Shown here piece by piece: positions 22,276 to 33,877 of a stretch of DNA of 64,000 nt. Made by a program: the position numbers and the translations under genes. This DNA is from Hexactinellida sp. DTS-2022 (lineage: Eukaryota > Porifera > Hexactinellida), in NCBI GenBank assembly GCA_028753945.1, contig JAPNXP010000009.1, forward strand, positions 3,596,001 through 3,660,000. The letters run 5' to 3'. The notes beneath the pieces were generated by a model. That model saw only the letters and a list, made by a program, of their open reading frames with translations, did not search any database and was not told the DNA's origin. Every line of letters begins with the position of its first letter. Within the stretch, counting starts at the first letter, position 1.

Positions 22276-22833
22276 ATTAGTTTTTCATTTTAAGATTGGT
22301 AAATATTTAAGGATTCTCAATTATTTTTTTCTTTAGTCAGAATCCATTTAAATCACCCCATTTCTGAAATCTGATTCTTTATTAATAACGAATACTGTTT
22401 ATGACTGCCACTTCACGTATGAAATGTATACACGAACTACCAAATAGTAGTATATATTCACTAACTTTACCTGTTACAAATATTATTATCATGGAGTACA
22501 CATCAAATGAATACAAGCGGAGCGTTGGAAGAGTTTTTACAACTCAAGATGGTAATAAATATATCAAATCCAAAATTAAGGGGAATTTTATGTACCTTCG
22601 ATGTGTGTTATTTAGGGGTGGGTGTAAGGGTTCAAGTAAACCATGAAACCAATTTAATCATACCTTTGAATTCGCATAATCATAATGTCGAAAAGTATCA
22701 AACAGAAGTTTATCTATTAAAAACAAAATGCAAAACTATGGCCAGGAATTCCCAAACAAGCCTTAGAAGAGATTTTGATAATGTTACAAGAAATGATCCT
22801 TGTGCATGTGATATCTCCTTCAGAGAATGCGAG

Positions 22834-24096
22834 TAGGGTTTGGAATTATCCGTAATTCGCAAATATCCGGATACCGGATACTCTTTCATTTAGCTATCCG
22901 GATATCCGGATATCCGTTTATTAGCATTGCACGTTGTAATATTTAGCACAGTTGGTTATTTGTCTCAATATATATAAATAATTCCGTGAACATGATGTTT
23001 ATGATAAGGCATCTAAATAATACTGTATGTAGAAATGGAATATATTAAGAACTAAATCAATGTACTCTAAGTCTCTAACTAACAATCTAATTCTTTAGCT
23101 TCCTAAAGTAACTTTTCAGAAAACATATGCTATCTAAGGTATCATCACCCAGCCTAGATCTAATTTTGGTTATAAACAAGCCAACAGTGCAAAGGGTTCT
23201 CTCAGATTCGACGCTTGTTGGAGGTATCGATTCTAGAGCTTCTAAGAGTAATGTGAAATGTTTTGACTTTGTGCCAGTCTTTAAAAAAGGTCTTTATCAT
23301 TCTTTATAATATGATGTAGATTTGTTTGGATCGGAATATTAAATCTAGCTGTTGTCGATCGATAAATAGCATTTTCCAGTTCACCTAGAATGATTTCAGT
23401 TACTTGCATGCGATTTGATTATGTTATTTCGCCAATTTCAAAGGAAGTCTCTTGTTCAACCTGGATTTCATCTGAACTTTCTCCATTATTAAATGTTTCA
23501 CAATCAACAAGCACTGCTAGAAAATAATCTCACTAGTAATCTTTATCTGTTTTCTTACTTACTGTTTCTATATTCTCGTTGAAACTAACTTGGTGCATAA
23601 AACGGCAATGATTTCGCATTGCACTGGTACATCCTCCTTTACAACAAATTGAGGCATTGCAAATGTTGCATTTCGCTAGATCGCCCTCTCGCAGAAAATG
23701 ATCCCAAACTTCTGATTTCTTCCCCATGTTAATCACATTAACTATTTCGGAAAATTATAACTATTAATTAGCTACTCCAATGTACACCAATAGAAACATC
23801 TATGCATATGTCGAAAGTGTTTACTGTTTAATAAAAAACAATTATTATCTGACGATTGAAGCAATTCAATGACAGTGCAAGTAGATTAATTAATCGTATC
23901 AAAATATTATTGGATTAATGATTACCACATGATTCCATTGAAAATATTTAATTTGAAACTCAAGAGTAAAATACATATAAGCTTCTTAATTAAATCATGC
24001 GGATATCCGACTAATCATTATCCGGGTATCGGATAATTGTGATCGCTTTAACATCCGGATAATATCCGGTTATTACTATCCGGATTCCAAACTCTA
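22834..24096 (-). mobile_element. hAT derivative with BED-finger exon, exact 8-bp TSD, inside MULE-2
   Basis: Inverted ends TAGGGTTTGGAAT and TAGAGTTTGGAATCCGG, duplication aatgcgag at 22826-22833 and 24097-24104. Subterminal ATCCGGATATCCGG palindromes occur at both ends. Only the first coding exon of a transposase survives (23533-23736, minus); the core is missing, so it is an internally deleted copy. Confidence 0.95.
23533..23736 (-). pseudogene. BED zinc-finger exon of the deleted hAT
   Basis: The 67-codon frame starts MINMGKKSEVWDHFLREG and has AKCNICNASICCKGG then AMRNHCRFMH. This is the W..F, C-x2-C, H-x4-H layout of BED fingers found at the N terminus of hAT transposases and of ZBED proteins. 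The frame ends shortly after in KKTDKDY, and no DDE core follows within the element. Confidence 0.88.
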
Positions 24097-25629
24097 AATG
24101 CGAGTCATCCCTCTATCGAGCGAGACGAAAGTTACAACCGAAAATTCCGCTTTCTGCTCCCGAGTTTGTTGCTATGCTGCCAACAACAACATTGGGGAAA
24201 TACTACAAGTATAGCGTGACGAGAAGTGAGCAAACAGGTGTAATCTTTTATTCAGAGCAGATGCAGACATTTTTGGATGAAGTGACCAATATTCAATTTG
24301 ATGGTACATTCTTTACCGTTCCAACTCAATTCTCTCAGCTCTGGACCATATTTGTATCTGTGGGAAGACATACTCTGCCAGCTGTTCATTGTTTAATGAC
24401 ATCAAAGAGCCAGGAGCTATATCAAGCAGTATTGGAGAGTATTTGTACTAATATTCCTCAATTCCGGCCATTAGCGAGTATGTCAGATTGGGAACCAGCA
24501 GCAAGAAATGCTTTTAAGTTGGTGTTCCCTCAAGCGAGAATTTACGGATGCTGGTTTCACTACACCCAGAGAATTTGGGCTAATTCACAACAATTTGGAC
24601 TTATACAAAGTTTTGGAGATAATCCAGAAGTAAAAGCTTACATAAAACAACTAATGGCAATCCCGTTTTTGCCAGCTCCCCTAATTATTCCCACTTTCAA
24701 TTTCCTTCTAATGCCAGTTATACAAAATACTGAAAAATTAAAGCTCGAAAAACTAAAAAATTATTTCAAAAAACGTTGGATAAATCAAATAACTCCTGAA
24801 GAACTTTCTATTTATGAAATCAGCATCGCTACAAATAATGGAGCAGAAAGCTATCATTCTAAACTCAAATCAATAGTAAGAACTAACCATCCAAGGATAT
24901 GGACGTTTATGGAAACTCTGATGAAATAATACAGGATACAGACAATGATATAGGACGTTTACGCATAGGCAGATAAATCAGTAGACCACGAAAAAAACAG
25001 GATATTAATAATGAGGAACGTAGGAATACTTGCAAACAGAAGTTGTCTTGTGGAGATTACAAGCCAATGGAATTCTTGAAAGCGATTAGCTATACAATTG
25101 GCAACATTAAATCGCAAGAATTTATTTCTTCAAGTGAATCAGAATATTCCGACGAAGAAAATGTTGAGCCAACTGGAGAAAATAATAAATGTATTATTTG
25201 TCTTGCGCCTCGTACAGAAACATGGATCTCCATGCCCTATAGACATGCCAATTGCTGTACAGAATGTAGCCACACAATTGAGGAGCTAGGACACCCTTGT
25301 CCTGTGTGCCGTACTATAATCGAAAGCCGCTTTCAAATATTTACTAGTTGACAACATTTAATTATGTTATGATCTTTCCAGATTTATATTTATTACATCT
25401 TGATTTATATTTATTATATCTTCATTTATCCTTGCATTACGTTCTTCCAGATATATCATTAAAGCTATCGTTTATCTTTACTAATCTAATAGTTAAATAT
25501 TTAATGAAATATAATATCCCGAATGTTTAATCATAAAAATATTGTGTGATTAGTATCAAGAAATAACTGTTGAAAATTGAAATTACATGTATTCTAAATT
25601 TTTAACTTGAGACAGTAACCTGAAAAACC

Positions 25630-25998
25630 ATTCTAACAAGTGACAGTAAACTGAAAAAACATTCTAACAAGTGACAGTAAACTGAAAAAACATCTAACAA
25701 GTGACAGTAACCTGAAAAACCATTCTAACAAGTGACAGTAAACTGAAAAAACATTCTAACAAGTGACAGTAAACTGAAAAAACATTCTAACAAGTGACAG
25801 TAACCTTAAAAACCATTCTAACAAGTGACAGTAAACTGAAAAACCGATTCCAACAAGTGACAGTAACCTGAAAAACCATTCTAACAAGTGACAGTAAACT
25901 GAAAAACCATTCTAACAAGTGACAGTAAACTGAAAAACGATTCCAACAAGTGACAGTCAAGTAAATTCTAACAAATGACAACTTCAAAATTCTAACAA
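25630..25998. repeat. right terminal array of MULE-2
   Basis: About 13 copies of attctaacaagtgacagtaa spaced ~30 bp, inverted relative to 21784-22275. The open frame reading CWNRFSV repeatedly on the minus strand is an artefact. Confidence 0.92.
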
Positions 25999-26019
25999 AT
26001 GCATGCACCTCTGCCTAAC

Positions 26020-26560
26020 TGTTACAACGTGTATCAAGAGCACTGATAAGTTTATAGATAGTCAATAATGCATAAAATCGATGTATTTTCGAAAATATTT
26101 GAACATTCTGTGTTCTTCCACTATTTTTTGTAGTGCTTAGGATATCTGAGAAAAATTTTTGAAATTGTTTTGGACCATGGATGAGCTTCTTCACTCTGAT
26201 CCATGGTCCAATTTTTGAAATTTTCATAACTATAAGAATGCAGTACAAAACGTTGGTAGGGAATCAACATACATATAGTTCATTGTCAATATAATGCACA
26301 AAGAATTTGTATAATACGGAATCTTTTGGGGCAGTTATTTGGATATTTTATTTCATTCTCATCCATGGTCCAACAATTATAATATCTAATATCAATCGAC
26401 CTAAATAACAATTTACTTTGGGTACATACCGATATTTTCAGAATGATTATTATATTATATATATACAGATAAACAGATTATCCGTCTCTGCTATTGTATA
26501 TTTTGAAAATCTATCTATAGTCTTCAATTTAGAATAATTGACAAGTTCTTGCGTCGAACG
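26020..26560. other. AT-rich, no gene; short TTGGACCATGGA hairpin
   Basis: Bases 26167-26214 form a hairpin, ttggaccatgga against tccatggtccaa, and a third copy of catggtccaa lies at 26366. Otherwise nothing was recognised. Confidence 0.6.
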
Positions 26561-27353
26561 AATACTACACCCCAAGTTATTAGGAGCCCAATGACAGTAT
26601 TCCGTGCGTTTAACTCGACTCTCTTGTTTCTCTACCGTCACCCAGCTGTTAGTTCTCAACTAAATTGTATCTGACGCTTCTTCCTGTCTTACACCTTATC
26701 ACGGGAGACCAATGACAGTATTCCTTGCGTATTTTTGGTTCATCAAGTCTTCCTCTTTTGCATCGTATGACAAGCGATTCCGTTTGTTAGGTTAGGATGA
26801 GTAACACGCTGGGCAGCGAGGCAGTAAACTTGGTTTAGCTTTGGCTTCGCCCGCGGTACTTCAGTCAAAGTACCATCTCCTTTTGGGACCTTGAAAGTGT
26901 AGTCTATGTCTTCTTTCTGAAAATGGTTGATACATACATACATAGGCCACCTTCAGGTCACCAATATCCTCGCGACGAAGAGCGCATGTCCAGGCATGAT
27001 TCAGGGTTGGTGGACTTTGAGGCATCTTGAAAACAAGAACATGGTCTCCGGGTTGTAGTTGCTCTTGCATCCGGGGACAGAACAAGAGTTAGGCATGAAT
27101 AGAAGCTAGTATGAATAAAATACCAGAGCGAAATTAAAAAAAGATGAGATAGTACGTCAATATAAGAGTTTGGAATAAAATATTATCAATACATAGTTGT
27201 ATATATTTCAAGAATATTTCTAATAAATGTGGTTGATTATTATTATTATTTTTGAAATTAAATATTGTGGTTTGATAAATATTACCATCTTCTCCTTCAT
27301 CCTTGTTCCATATTTTCTAGATTACTGTCAGGCCATATATAGAGTAGGCTATG
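26560..27353 (-). mobile_element. P-element-like (THAP) relic, copy B, 5' part
   Basis: Minus-strand copy of the 5' portion of the family. It opens at 27353 with CATAGCCTACTCTATATATG (minus strand) and runs through the shared 5' leader (atttaatttcaaaaataataat). It carries the THAP exon at 26800-27085 and stops before the transposase core. Confidence 0.85.
26800..27085 (-). pseudogene. THAP domain exon, copy B
   Basis: Reads CPRMQEQLQPGDHVLVFKMP, then SPPTLNHAWTCALRREDIG and DLKVAYVC. After frameshifts it continues HFQKEDIDYTFKVPKGDGT and TEVPRAKPK. The upstream bases tgtccccggatgcaagagcaactacaa would encode C-P-G-C-K-S-N-Y in another frame, restoring a CxxxGC-type first ligand pair. It has the longest THAP frame of the family in this window. 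Confidence 0.88.
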
Positions 27354-27599
27354 CTTTGACTTTTTCTAATTGATTTTATCCTTTGATTTAATTCATTTTT
27401 CCCTGCGTACCTTCAACGTGTTTTGAAGAGGTTTCCTCCTAGAATATTCTTGCACAATGGATACACTGACATATTTAATTCTAATTAATTCGCTCTATGT
27501 TTAACTTATAGAAACGGTTCCAATTTGATTATTGGGGTTATCAGGGGCGCTGAATTAAAATATTAGTGAAATTCAACTTGGATTAATAATTATTGCAAA

Positions 27600-28050
27600 T
27601 AATTGAACTTAATTTATTTTGCTGTTCATAATAATGGTGTTAAGTTTAATAATTAATTAATTAATTCAATATTTATACTAATTAGCTAGATTTTATTAAT
27701 CTCAGAAATGATAGCAGATAGAAACAAACTTTCAATTGATCAATTGATCCTTATGCCACATAGCACCTATACAAGTGGGCTTGACACCTTGAGGTGATGA
27801 TGACATCGTCAAAAAAATGTGTTTTTACAATTTGGTGAATTAGATATTTCGAACGGATTGGTTTGTGTAGGGTGAAGACCCAACACACACACATAAAAAA
27901 TGCTGACTCATCACCTATTACATTGAATGAAACTTGAATAACTCTGAAATGAAGTGAGCTAAAACGAAACTTCCAACTCACTAAGGGTCGTTGCCTTATG
28001 AAACACCTTTCAGAAATAATTTAACACCTTCATAGTGATGATATGGCGAA
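27600..28050 (-). repeat. GTTGGAAGTTTCGTTTTAG repeat family, inverted copy
   Basis: Matches 6056-6560 and 12878-13340 in reverse, including the complement of atgagtcagcattttttat. It lies beside the hairpin at 28050-28174. Confidence 0.8.
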
Positions 28051-28174
28051 AAAAAATCCAAAATTGCATCTGTGCCGACAGCATGTTCCATTGGAGGCAC
28101 TATCAATAAACCACCACCAAAATATAGTGCCACGAAAGGAACATGCGTCGGCACACCTGCAATTTTGGATTTTT
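28050..28174. repeat. hairpin repeat (AATTGCAGCTGTGCCGAC family), copy 4
   Basis: Near-complete inverted repeat, AAAATCCAAAATTGCA with GTGCCGACAGCATGTTCC, facing GGAACATGCGTCGGCAC with TGCAATTTTGGATTTT. Confidence 0.8.
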
Positions 28175-28224
28175 AACTTCGCTCTGGTATTTTATTAATA
28201 TTAGCTTCTATTCATGTCTAACTC

Positions 28225-28510
28225 GTGTTCTGTCCCGGATACAAGAGCAACTACAACCCAGATGACCATGTTCCTGTTTTCAAGATTCCTCAAAGTCTAC
28301 TAACCATGAATCATGCCTGGACATGCTCTTCGTCGCGAGGATATTGGAGACCTGAAGGTGGTCTATGTATGTATCAACCATTTTAAGAAAGAAGACATAG
28401 ACTACACTTTCAAAGTCCCAAAAGGAGATGGTACTTTGACTGAAGTACCGCGGGCGAAGCCAAAGCAGAAGGAAGGCGTTGTACCAAGTTTACTGCCTCG
28501 CTGCCCAGCG
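28225..28510 (+). pseudogene. THAP domain exon, copy C
   Basis: In frame one sees CPGYKSNYNPDDHVPVFKIP, then LTMNHAWTC. After a frameshift DIGDLKVVYVCINHFKKED, DYTFKVPKGDGTLTEVP and KEGVVPSLLPRC follow. All THAP landmarks (C, F.IP, W, C..HF, VPS) are visible. The second N-terminal Cys is replaced by Tyr (PGY), so the finger would be impaired even without the frameshift. Confidence 0.88.
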
Positions 28511-29145
28511 TAATATTCAACCAAACTTACCAAACGGAATCGCTTGTCATACGATGCAAAAGAGGAAAACTTGATGAACCAAAACTACAACTCCTCTTGA
28601 GATCCGCGAGTCGAGAGAAAGAGAAGTTTGTGGTCAACTCTCTACAGGACTTGAAAGATAAGTTATCCTTGATTTCTCTACCTAAACTTTACCAGAAAAA
28701 ATTGGCAAACTGAGTAAACAAACATACACAAGATTTAGACATGTTTGTATTGCCTTACCACAAATAACCAACTCCATCTTGTGGCTTTACTCATGTGTTG
28801 TCGTCCTTTCTACAGACGGATCCCTTGGAACACCATTTCGGTCTATACCGTATAATATCGTGTTCTAATTATCACATCTATCTTCAAATCCTTGAAACCG
28901 AGTGTCGACTTTAACTTTCTAGCATATTAAACATATTTACTTACCAATAAGACACTTCCTTTCAATATATTCAGTCATTTGTCAAGAATTTTCTTCTCCG
29001 TATTCCACTACTCATGGTCAATTCAATTTGGAGCCATTTCTTAATGAGATTAATGATATATCAACAATTGATTGTGGTTCACAGTTGCTTCAATATCATT
29101 AGCCTTTATTGTAGGCTATTCTGTCCATCAGTACCTGAAACAAAC

Positions 29146-29615
29146 CAGGGCTTTTCATGAGTCAGTGACTCGAGTCACCGAGTCAATTGACTCGTGACAA
29201 AATTCAGTGACTCGAGTCACCGAGTCAATTGACTCGTGACAAAATACAGTGACTCGAGTCACCGAGTCTGACTCGATGACTCGTGGTGACTCGCGAGTCA
29301 TCAAGTCAATCAGATAATATCTTTTGAGTTTCATGGGTTTTTCAGATTCTGAATATAATCAGATTAGTAAAAGATTATTCAGGTAATACTCAATCTCCAA
29401 TTGCTTAATCTTACCAATGTACACATCAATAATTCGCGATTCCTGAACTCGATGGTTCGCGAATCCTGACTCGATGACTCGCGAGTCCTGACTCGAGTCA
29501 CCGAGTCAATTGACTCGTGACAAAATTTGGTGACTCGAGTCACCGAGTTTGACTCGATGACTCGTGGTGATTCGCGAGTCATCGTGTCAATCAAATGACT
29601 CGTGAAAATACCCTG
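29146..29615. mobile_element. hAT MITE of GACTCGAGTCACCGAGTC repeats, exact 8-bp TSD
   Basis: Ends CAGGGCTTTTCATGAGTC and CAGGGTATTTTCACGAGTC (other strand), duplication aaacaaac at 29138-29145 and 29616-29623. It is built of gactcgagtcaccgagtca palindromic units. A truncated relative lies at 33878-34018. Confidence 0.95.
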
Positions 29616-29840
29616 AAACAAACAAAACCGTGTCATGTCTGTCTTGATTTAGTCCTGGGCTCTCAGTATAAATTTCTGCAGCTAACGGACTGTGGCAGAC
29701 TTAAATATCCATCTGGGCCTGTTTTTATTCCATACTTGTTTTATGGAAGATCTTTAGTGCCATCGAAAACAATAAAGAGCTGTTGGCGAAGCTTGTTAGT
29801 GGAGCTTCTAGGAAAATACTAGTTGAACTCACGTTGGTGT

Positions 29841-30236
29841 CATACCTGCCAACCTATTTGAGTCATATCCCTGTACAGGGCTCCAATTTTCCCCTGTACA
29901 TTGGCCAAAATCCCTGTACACCTACCAAAAAAGTTTCTCGCTTGTCCAGGGAATAAATGTACACTTACATAACAAAATTATCACTTTGGAAAGGAGAAAG
30001 CATTGAATTATATACTGTACAGGGAATCCCTGGACGCTGAATAAATATATAAACCTGTTGTGCCTTTATATTGTCAATGTAGAATGCATGGCAGATTCTT
30101 CTATGATCACTCTAGGCATTATTAGGCATTATTTTACTCCTTTAGTAAATTAAAAATCCCTGTACCCTTTTACAAAACAGCCAAATGGTTAAAATCCCTG
30201 ACTGTACAGGGAATCCCTGTGCGGTTGGCAGGTATG
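29841..30236. mobile_element. MITE with CATACCTGCCAACC ends
   Basis: Inverted ends CATACCTGCCAACC, flanked by tggtgt and tgatgt. Internal tccctgtacaggg palindromes are repeated. Copy A of the P-like element shows the uninterrupted site. Confidence 0.88.
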
Positions 30237-30458
30237 TGATGTATTTGGAAGATAGTGATAATCGTGATCCAAGTATTCGGAAGTCTACTTGTATTAGCTG
30301 TCGTGCGTTTAGTTGGAACATCTTATCGAAGCTCGTCTTTACCACAGCGAATTGCTTTCTTAATGGTTCAATATACTGAACATAAAAAAATTAAATTTGC
30401 CATCTTCTTGTACATCCCTGGTACATCTACAGTCAGGCCATATATAGAGTAAGCTATG

Positions 30459-30928
30459 GATATACGTAGATTTAAATATTCAAAAGTTCTCGAAATTGCA
30501 GACATTTTTCTTTAGAATTCAAAGAATTTCATGACGATTAGTCCATCAGATTTTGTAAATTTGTTGTAAAGCTTAATCCACCCATGGTTAAGGGGGTAAA
30601 TAATCTTAACTAACTTACATCTATATGAGTATAAGTGTATAAAAAAACTTGGTACTCGTATCTTGACTAATTCTAGCAAAAAATCCAGTTATTTACTTTG
30701 TACTTATATATCATAAAATCGAAACATAAAAACAATTTCCAAAAAAGCGGGAGTTTGAAAATTTTGGCGGGAGGTCGTGGGCAAATGTGAATAAATCGGT
30801 AGAGTTGGCGACCCTAGATTAGGCCCTAATTTATGTTGGACTAAGGCCAAAGCAGCATCTTATAGTTTTTTTAAACCTAAAACATATTTGTTGTAATAAG
30901 TCCTGTTGTATAGAATTTTGAGACATTA
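30459..30928. other. AT-rich, nothing recognised
   Basis: No frame, repeat or terminal inverted repeat was found between the end of copy C and the next MITE. Confidence 0.5.
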
Positions 30929-30930
30929 TA

Positions 30931-31430
30931 CAGTGCAACCTCTATAAGTGGGGTCTCTATAAATGGGGAACCTCCATAAGTGGGGAATTTTTTTACCATA
31001 TTCGTATATATCCATACAAATGAACCTCTATAAGCGGGGAAGTGGGGAATGGGGGACCATAAATTTCAAGGAGTTTTTATCTCCATACAAAACAACCTCC
31101 ATAAATGGGGGGAATGGACAAATCCTAACATGATTCTTATAAAATAATACAATATTTCCAATAAATCGACTCAAAAGTTCTACAGAAAAAATATTTTCGA
31201 TTGATCTACTCTGATGTTTTTAGAAGAAATCACCTAGTGTAGATCAGCAGTTAACTAAATTGTCATAATATACAAATAAGAACTAGAACGTGCATTAATG
31301 TGTGTGTTATATAAATATTTTGTATAATATAGCATATATAATGTTTTTCCAATTGAATTTTATAACCGGGGAATGGGGGGCAATTGAAATTTTCCCCGTC
31401 CCAGCTCCCCCACTTATAGAGGTTCCACTG
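30931..31430. mobile_element. pogo/Tigger-type MITE in a TA site
   Basis: Ends CAGTGCAACCTCTATAAGTG and CAGTGGAACCTCTATAAGTG (other strand), TA on both sides (30929-30930 and 31431-31432). Subterminal cctctataagtgggg and cctccataaatgggg repeats. Confidence 0.93.
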
Positions 31431-31632
31431 TATTAGATACTGGTAAACCATCTCATTTTAATTCGTTCTTTATAACTTAGCAAATACTTTCAGTAATATA
31501 TTGAGCATATACAATTCATATATACAGTTCAACATTATTCTTCTCAATAACTAAATTTTCTTCATTTTAATTTATATTTCTATATCTTTTTTGCCATTAG
31601 ACCTTTTAATTTATCAATTATATTATTTAGAT

Positions 31633-31831
31633 CAGGGTTTTTTTTTAAGGCCGATCTTGGTGTAAAATTTGCACCAAGATCTTTTGGAATTTTATCACGA
31701 TTCGGGTCGGCAGCGGCCTCTGCAGTGTAGAATTACACCACGATTAAGGGTCGGCCGCGGCCGATACAGTGTTGAGTTCCACCAAGGCCGCGCTGAGTTG
31801 CACCAAGGTCTCAACCTTAAAAAAAACCCTG
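31633..31831. mobile_element. hAT MITE with CAGGGTTTTTTTTTAAGG ends, exact 8-bp TSD
   Basis: Inverted ends, duplication atttagat at 31625-31632 and 31832-31839. Internal caccaagat / gcaccaagg and cggccgcggccg palindromes. Confidence 0.95.
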
Positions 31832-31839
31832 ATTTAGAT

Positions 31840-32913
31840 AATATTTCTTTCTGCCCCAGGCATCTTCCAATTTATTGTAATTTACTATCCCAACGATCTG
31901 AACATGTCTACTGTTAACACGACCCAATTGGATTAAAATAAATGTTGATTACTAAACCCAACCCCAAACTAAATATAACTACATAGTATATCCTATATCC
32001 TTGTAGTACATATACTATATATTAAAAGGTTTGCAATACGAAATCAGTGGAAATATATTACAAAATACACTATATTTATCATACAATTTACAAAAGCATA
32101 TACAAATTAATGGCTAGACAGAAGAATAATTAGTTGCCTATAAATATACACAGCTTAGACTGAACCCATAATATAGATTGGGGATATTGCTTGCTTTGGA
32201 ATTGCCAATCAATTTGTGGTGCAAAAGAAAGATTTAATTTTTTCGTCATTTCTAATTTAAATTTTCTTTTTTGTGTGTTGGATTAAATAACTGCAAAAAG
32301 CATATAATAAATCTTATTTCTTGAGCCTTAAGGAAAATTAAAATTCGAAGAATATTTAGCAAAAAGAGACGATAGTAATATTGTTGATGATTTTGCATCC
32401 CCCCCGAGTACAATAATGTTCCTACGCCGCTGGTATTATCAGCTAGGATATAGCGGTACTGGGTATAGTGTAGCTATTGTATTGTATGTGTTCAACACTT
32501 TTTTGTATATTTAACAATCAGTGGCTTATAAGTCGATTCTTCAAAGCTGGGCACTAAATCGTTAATTATCAAAGTTAAATTTTTCATTAACTATCTAACT
32601 TTTAAGTTAACTTTAAACATCACTAACGAACTAATTAACTTCAGTTATAAGACCGGTAAAGCCCTCTATATTTGGCAAGGCTCTTCAATGCTGAAGTGAA
32701 AACCATCTAACCATCGAAAAACCATCGAGTTTAATTTTTTTTCTTATACTACTGCATTTATCGGTCAATTATCCGATTCGGGCAACCAATTAGCCGATCG
32801 GAATTACTTTTGATTTTCATTGGTTTATCTATTTAGGATACTAGGTTGATTAGTATAAAACAAACTAATACGAAATAAATATATTACTAAATATTCAAAT
32901 ATTCAATATAAAT
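31840..32913. other. AT-rich, no gene recognised
   Basis: Only short frames. The part near 32910 may be the 5' flank of the Tc1/IS630 pseudogene, but no terminal inverted repeat was identified. Confidence 0.5.
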
Positions 32914-33870
32914 TATGGCTTCGAGTTCATACGATGCAGGACAACACTCTGCCACGTCATCTACGGTTGCTATTTTACGAGGTGGGAGAGCAATTCAAAA
33001 TGAATTACGGCTAAGACTTATCGATGCCCATCAGTCGGGAGTAACCTATAAATAGATGATCAGATTGTATGGCGTTAAGAAGGATAACGTTTACAGAATT
33101 TGTACATAGCACCAGACAATATTCTACCTAGCTTTGCGGTGGTCCAAGAGGAAAAAAGTTGGACGAGGATTCGATGAGTCTTCTCTTAATTTCCATTGAA
33201 GCCCGTCCCGATATCACTCTTGGCGAGATGAGAATTAAACTACTTCTCGAACGAGGGATAACTGTTTCGATATCTACGATCGCTCGGTGTTTTGAAGGAT
33301 GCTTAATTACAGTAAAAAACTTGAATTACTTCCAAGTGTACGTAATTCACCTGTTAACAAAGAATGTAGAATAACTCATTCTCTATGGTTGCAAGAACAG
33401 CATGAAATCGGAGCAAGAATCTGTTACGTTGACGAGTGTGGATTTGGCTTATATATACCGCTCGGAATCGTGGTCGATCAATGCAAGGATTGCCAGCTCG
33501 AAGGGTTGCTGACAATCAACGAACTCCCCATGTCACTCTGATATGTGCTATCTGTCCAGGTGTTGGACTCGTCCATTCAAAGATCCTATTCGGAGGTGCT
33601 AAACAAACACATTTTGATCAATTTATATGTGAATTATTCCATCTCTCGTTTGGTGCGGCATTGGAACCAATACTATTTAAGATATTATTTAAGATACTAT
33701 TTAAGATGTATCAACTTTCAATTCAATGTTATAGCGATGACTTGGCAGAATTTTCTGAAAGTCATCAGATTTTCCAAAATTCTGCCAAGTCATCGCTATA
33801 ACATCGAATTGAAAGTTGATATCATCTTAAAATAGTTTTTGCTCCCAAGAACAAATCTATTGAAGTATTG
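32914..33870 (+). pseudogene. Tc1/mariner-IS630-type transposase pseudogene
   Basis: Starts MASSSYDAGQHSATSS, then ILRGGRAIQNELRLRLIDAH and, after a stop, MIRLYGVKKDNVYRI. This is a helix-turn-helix arrangement like the paired-type DNA-binding part of Tc1/IS630 transposases. Later frames give DITLGEMRIKLLLERGITVS (second helix-turn-helix) and ICYVDECGFGLY, the DE-type first catalytic motif. RNRGRSMQGLPARRVADN, THVTLICAICPG-like segment and GLVHSKILFGGAKQTHFDQF follow, as in the DDE_3 family. At least three frameshifts and several stops are present. Near the expected second Asp the frame collapses into the hairpin at 33704-33825. Confidence 0.8.
33704..33825. repeat. 122-bp hairpin in the IS630-type pseudogene
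   Basis: CAACTTTCAATTCAATGTTA with tagcgatgacttggcagaat on the left pairs with the complementary segment at 33778-33825. The loop is ~15 bp. It may be a local inverted duplication or a tiny foldback insertion. Confidence 0.85.
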
Positions 33871-33877
33871 CACATAG

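Larger units (their letters stand above)
22491..25351 (+). pseudogene. FLYWCH-MULE-RING transposase gene of MULE-2
   Basis: The first segment (22491-22840) begins MEYTSNEYKRSVG and has a FLYWCH-like finger: GNKYIKSK, MYLRCVLFRGGCKG, then after a frameshift NSHNHNVEKY. The nested hAT then intervenes; the frame continues exactly across its duplication (FRECE to SLYRARRKL). The segment 24174-24929 is the MULE core: IQFDGTFFTVP (first Asp), MSDWEPAARNAF, GCWFHYTQRIW, and ATNNGAESYHSKLKS (Glu region). A frameshift near 24920 and one TAA at about 24975 precede the last segment, 25043-25351. That segment is acidic (SSESEYSDEE), then has CIICLAPRTETW, CCTECSHTIEEL and CPVCRTII, a C3HC4-type RING. RING fingers normally recruit ubiquitin-conjugating enzymes; a role in transposition is inference. 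Confidence 0.88.
21770..26010 (+). mobile_element. complete MULE (MULE-2) with tandem-repeat ends and 9-bp TSD
   Basis: Flanked by the exact 9-bp duplication ctgcctaac (21761-21769 and 26011-26019), the length typical of Mutator-like elements. Both ends share GCATTTGTTAGAATTTTGAA in inverted orientation. Each end then runs into an array of a ~30-bp unit containing ACTGTCACTTGTTAGAATG: ~17 units on the left (21780-22275) and ~13 on the right (25630-25998). The coding part at 22491-25351 gives FLYWCH, MULE transposase and RING modules. A hAT derivative (22834-24096) is nested inside. Confidence 0.95.
28190..30458 (+). mobile_element. P-element-like (THAP) relic, copy C
   Basis: Retains the THAP exon (28225-28510) and a central part with PKLYQKKLAN. 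Later parts are TIDCGSQLLQ, CHVCLDLVLGSQYKFLQLTD and GRLKYPSGPVF (about 29640-29730), then STCISC and FTTANCF near 30290-30360. It ends with the family terminal repeat GTCAGGCCATATATAGAGT at 30432-30458. Two MITEs (29146-29615 and 29841-30236) are nested, and copy A shows both empty sites. The 5' terminal repeat is absent. Confidence 0.85.

Noticed and set aside
22840-24090. ATCCGGATATCCGG runs considered as regulatory operator sites
   Set aside because: They are the subterminal repeats of a TSD-bounded hAT element.
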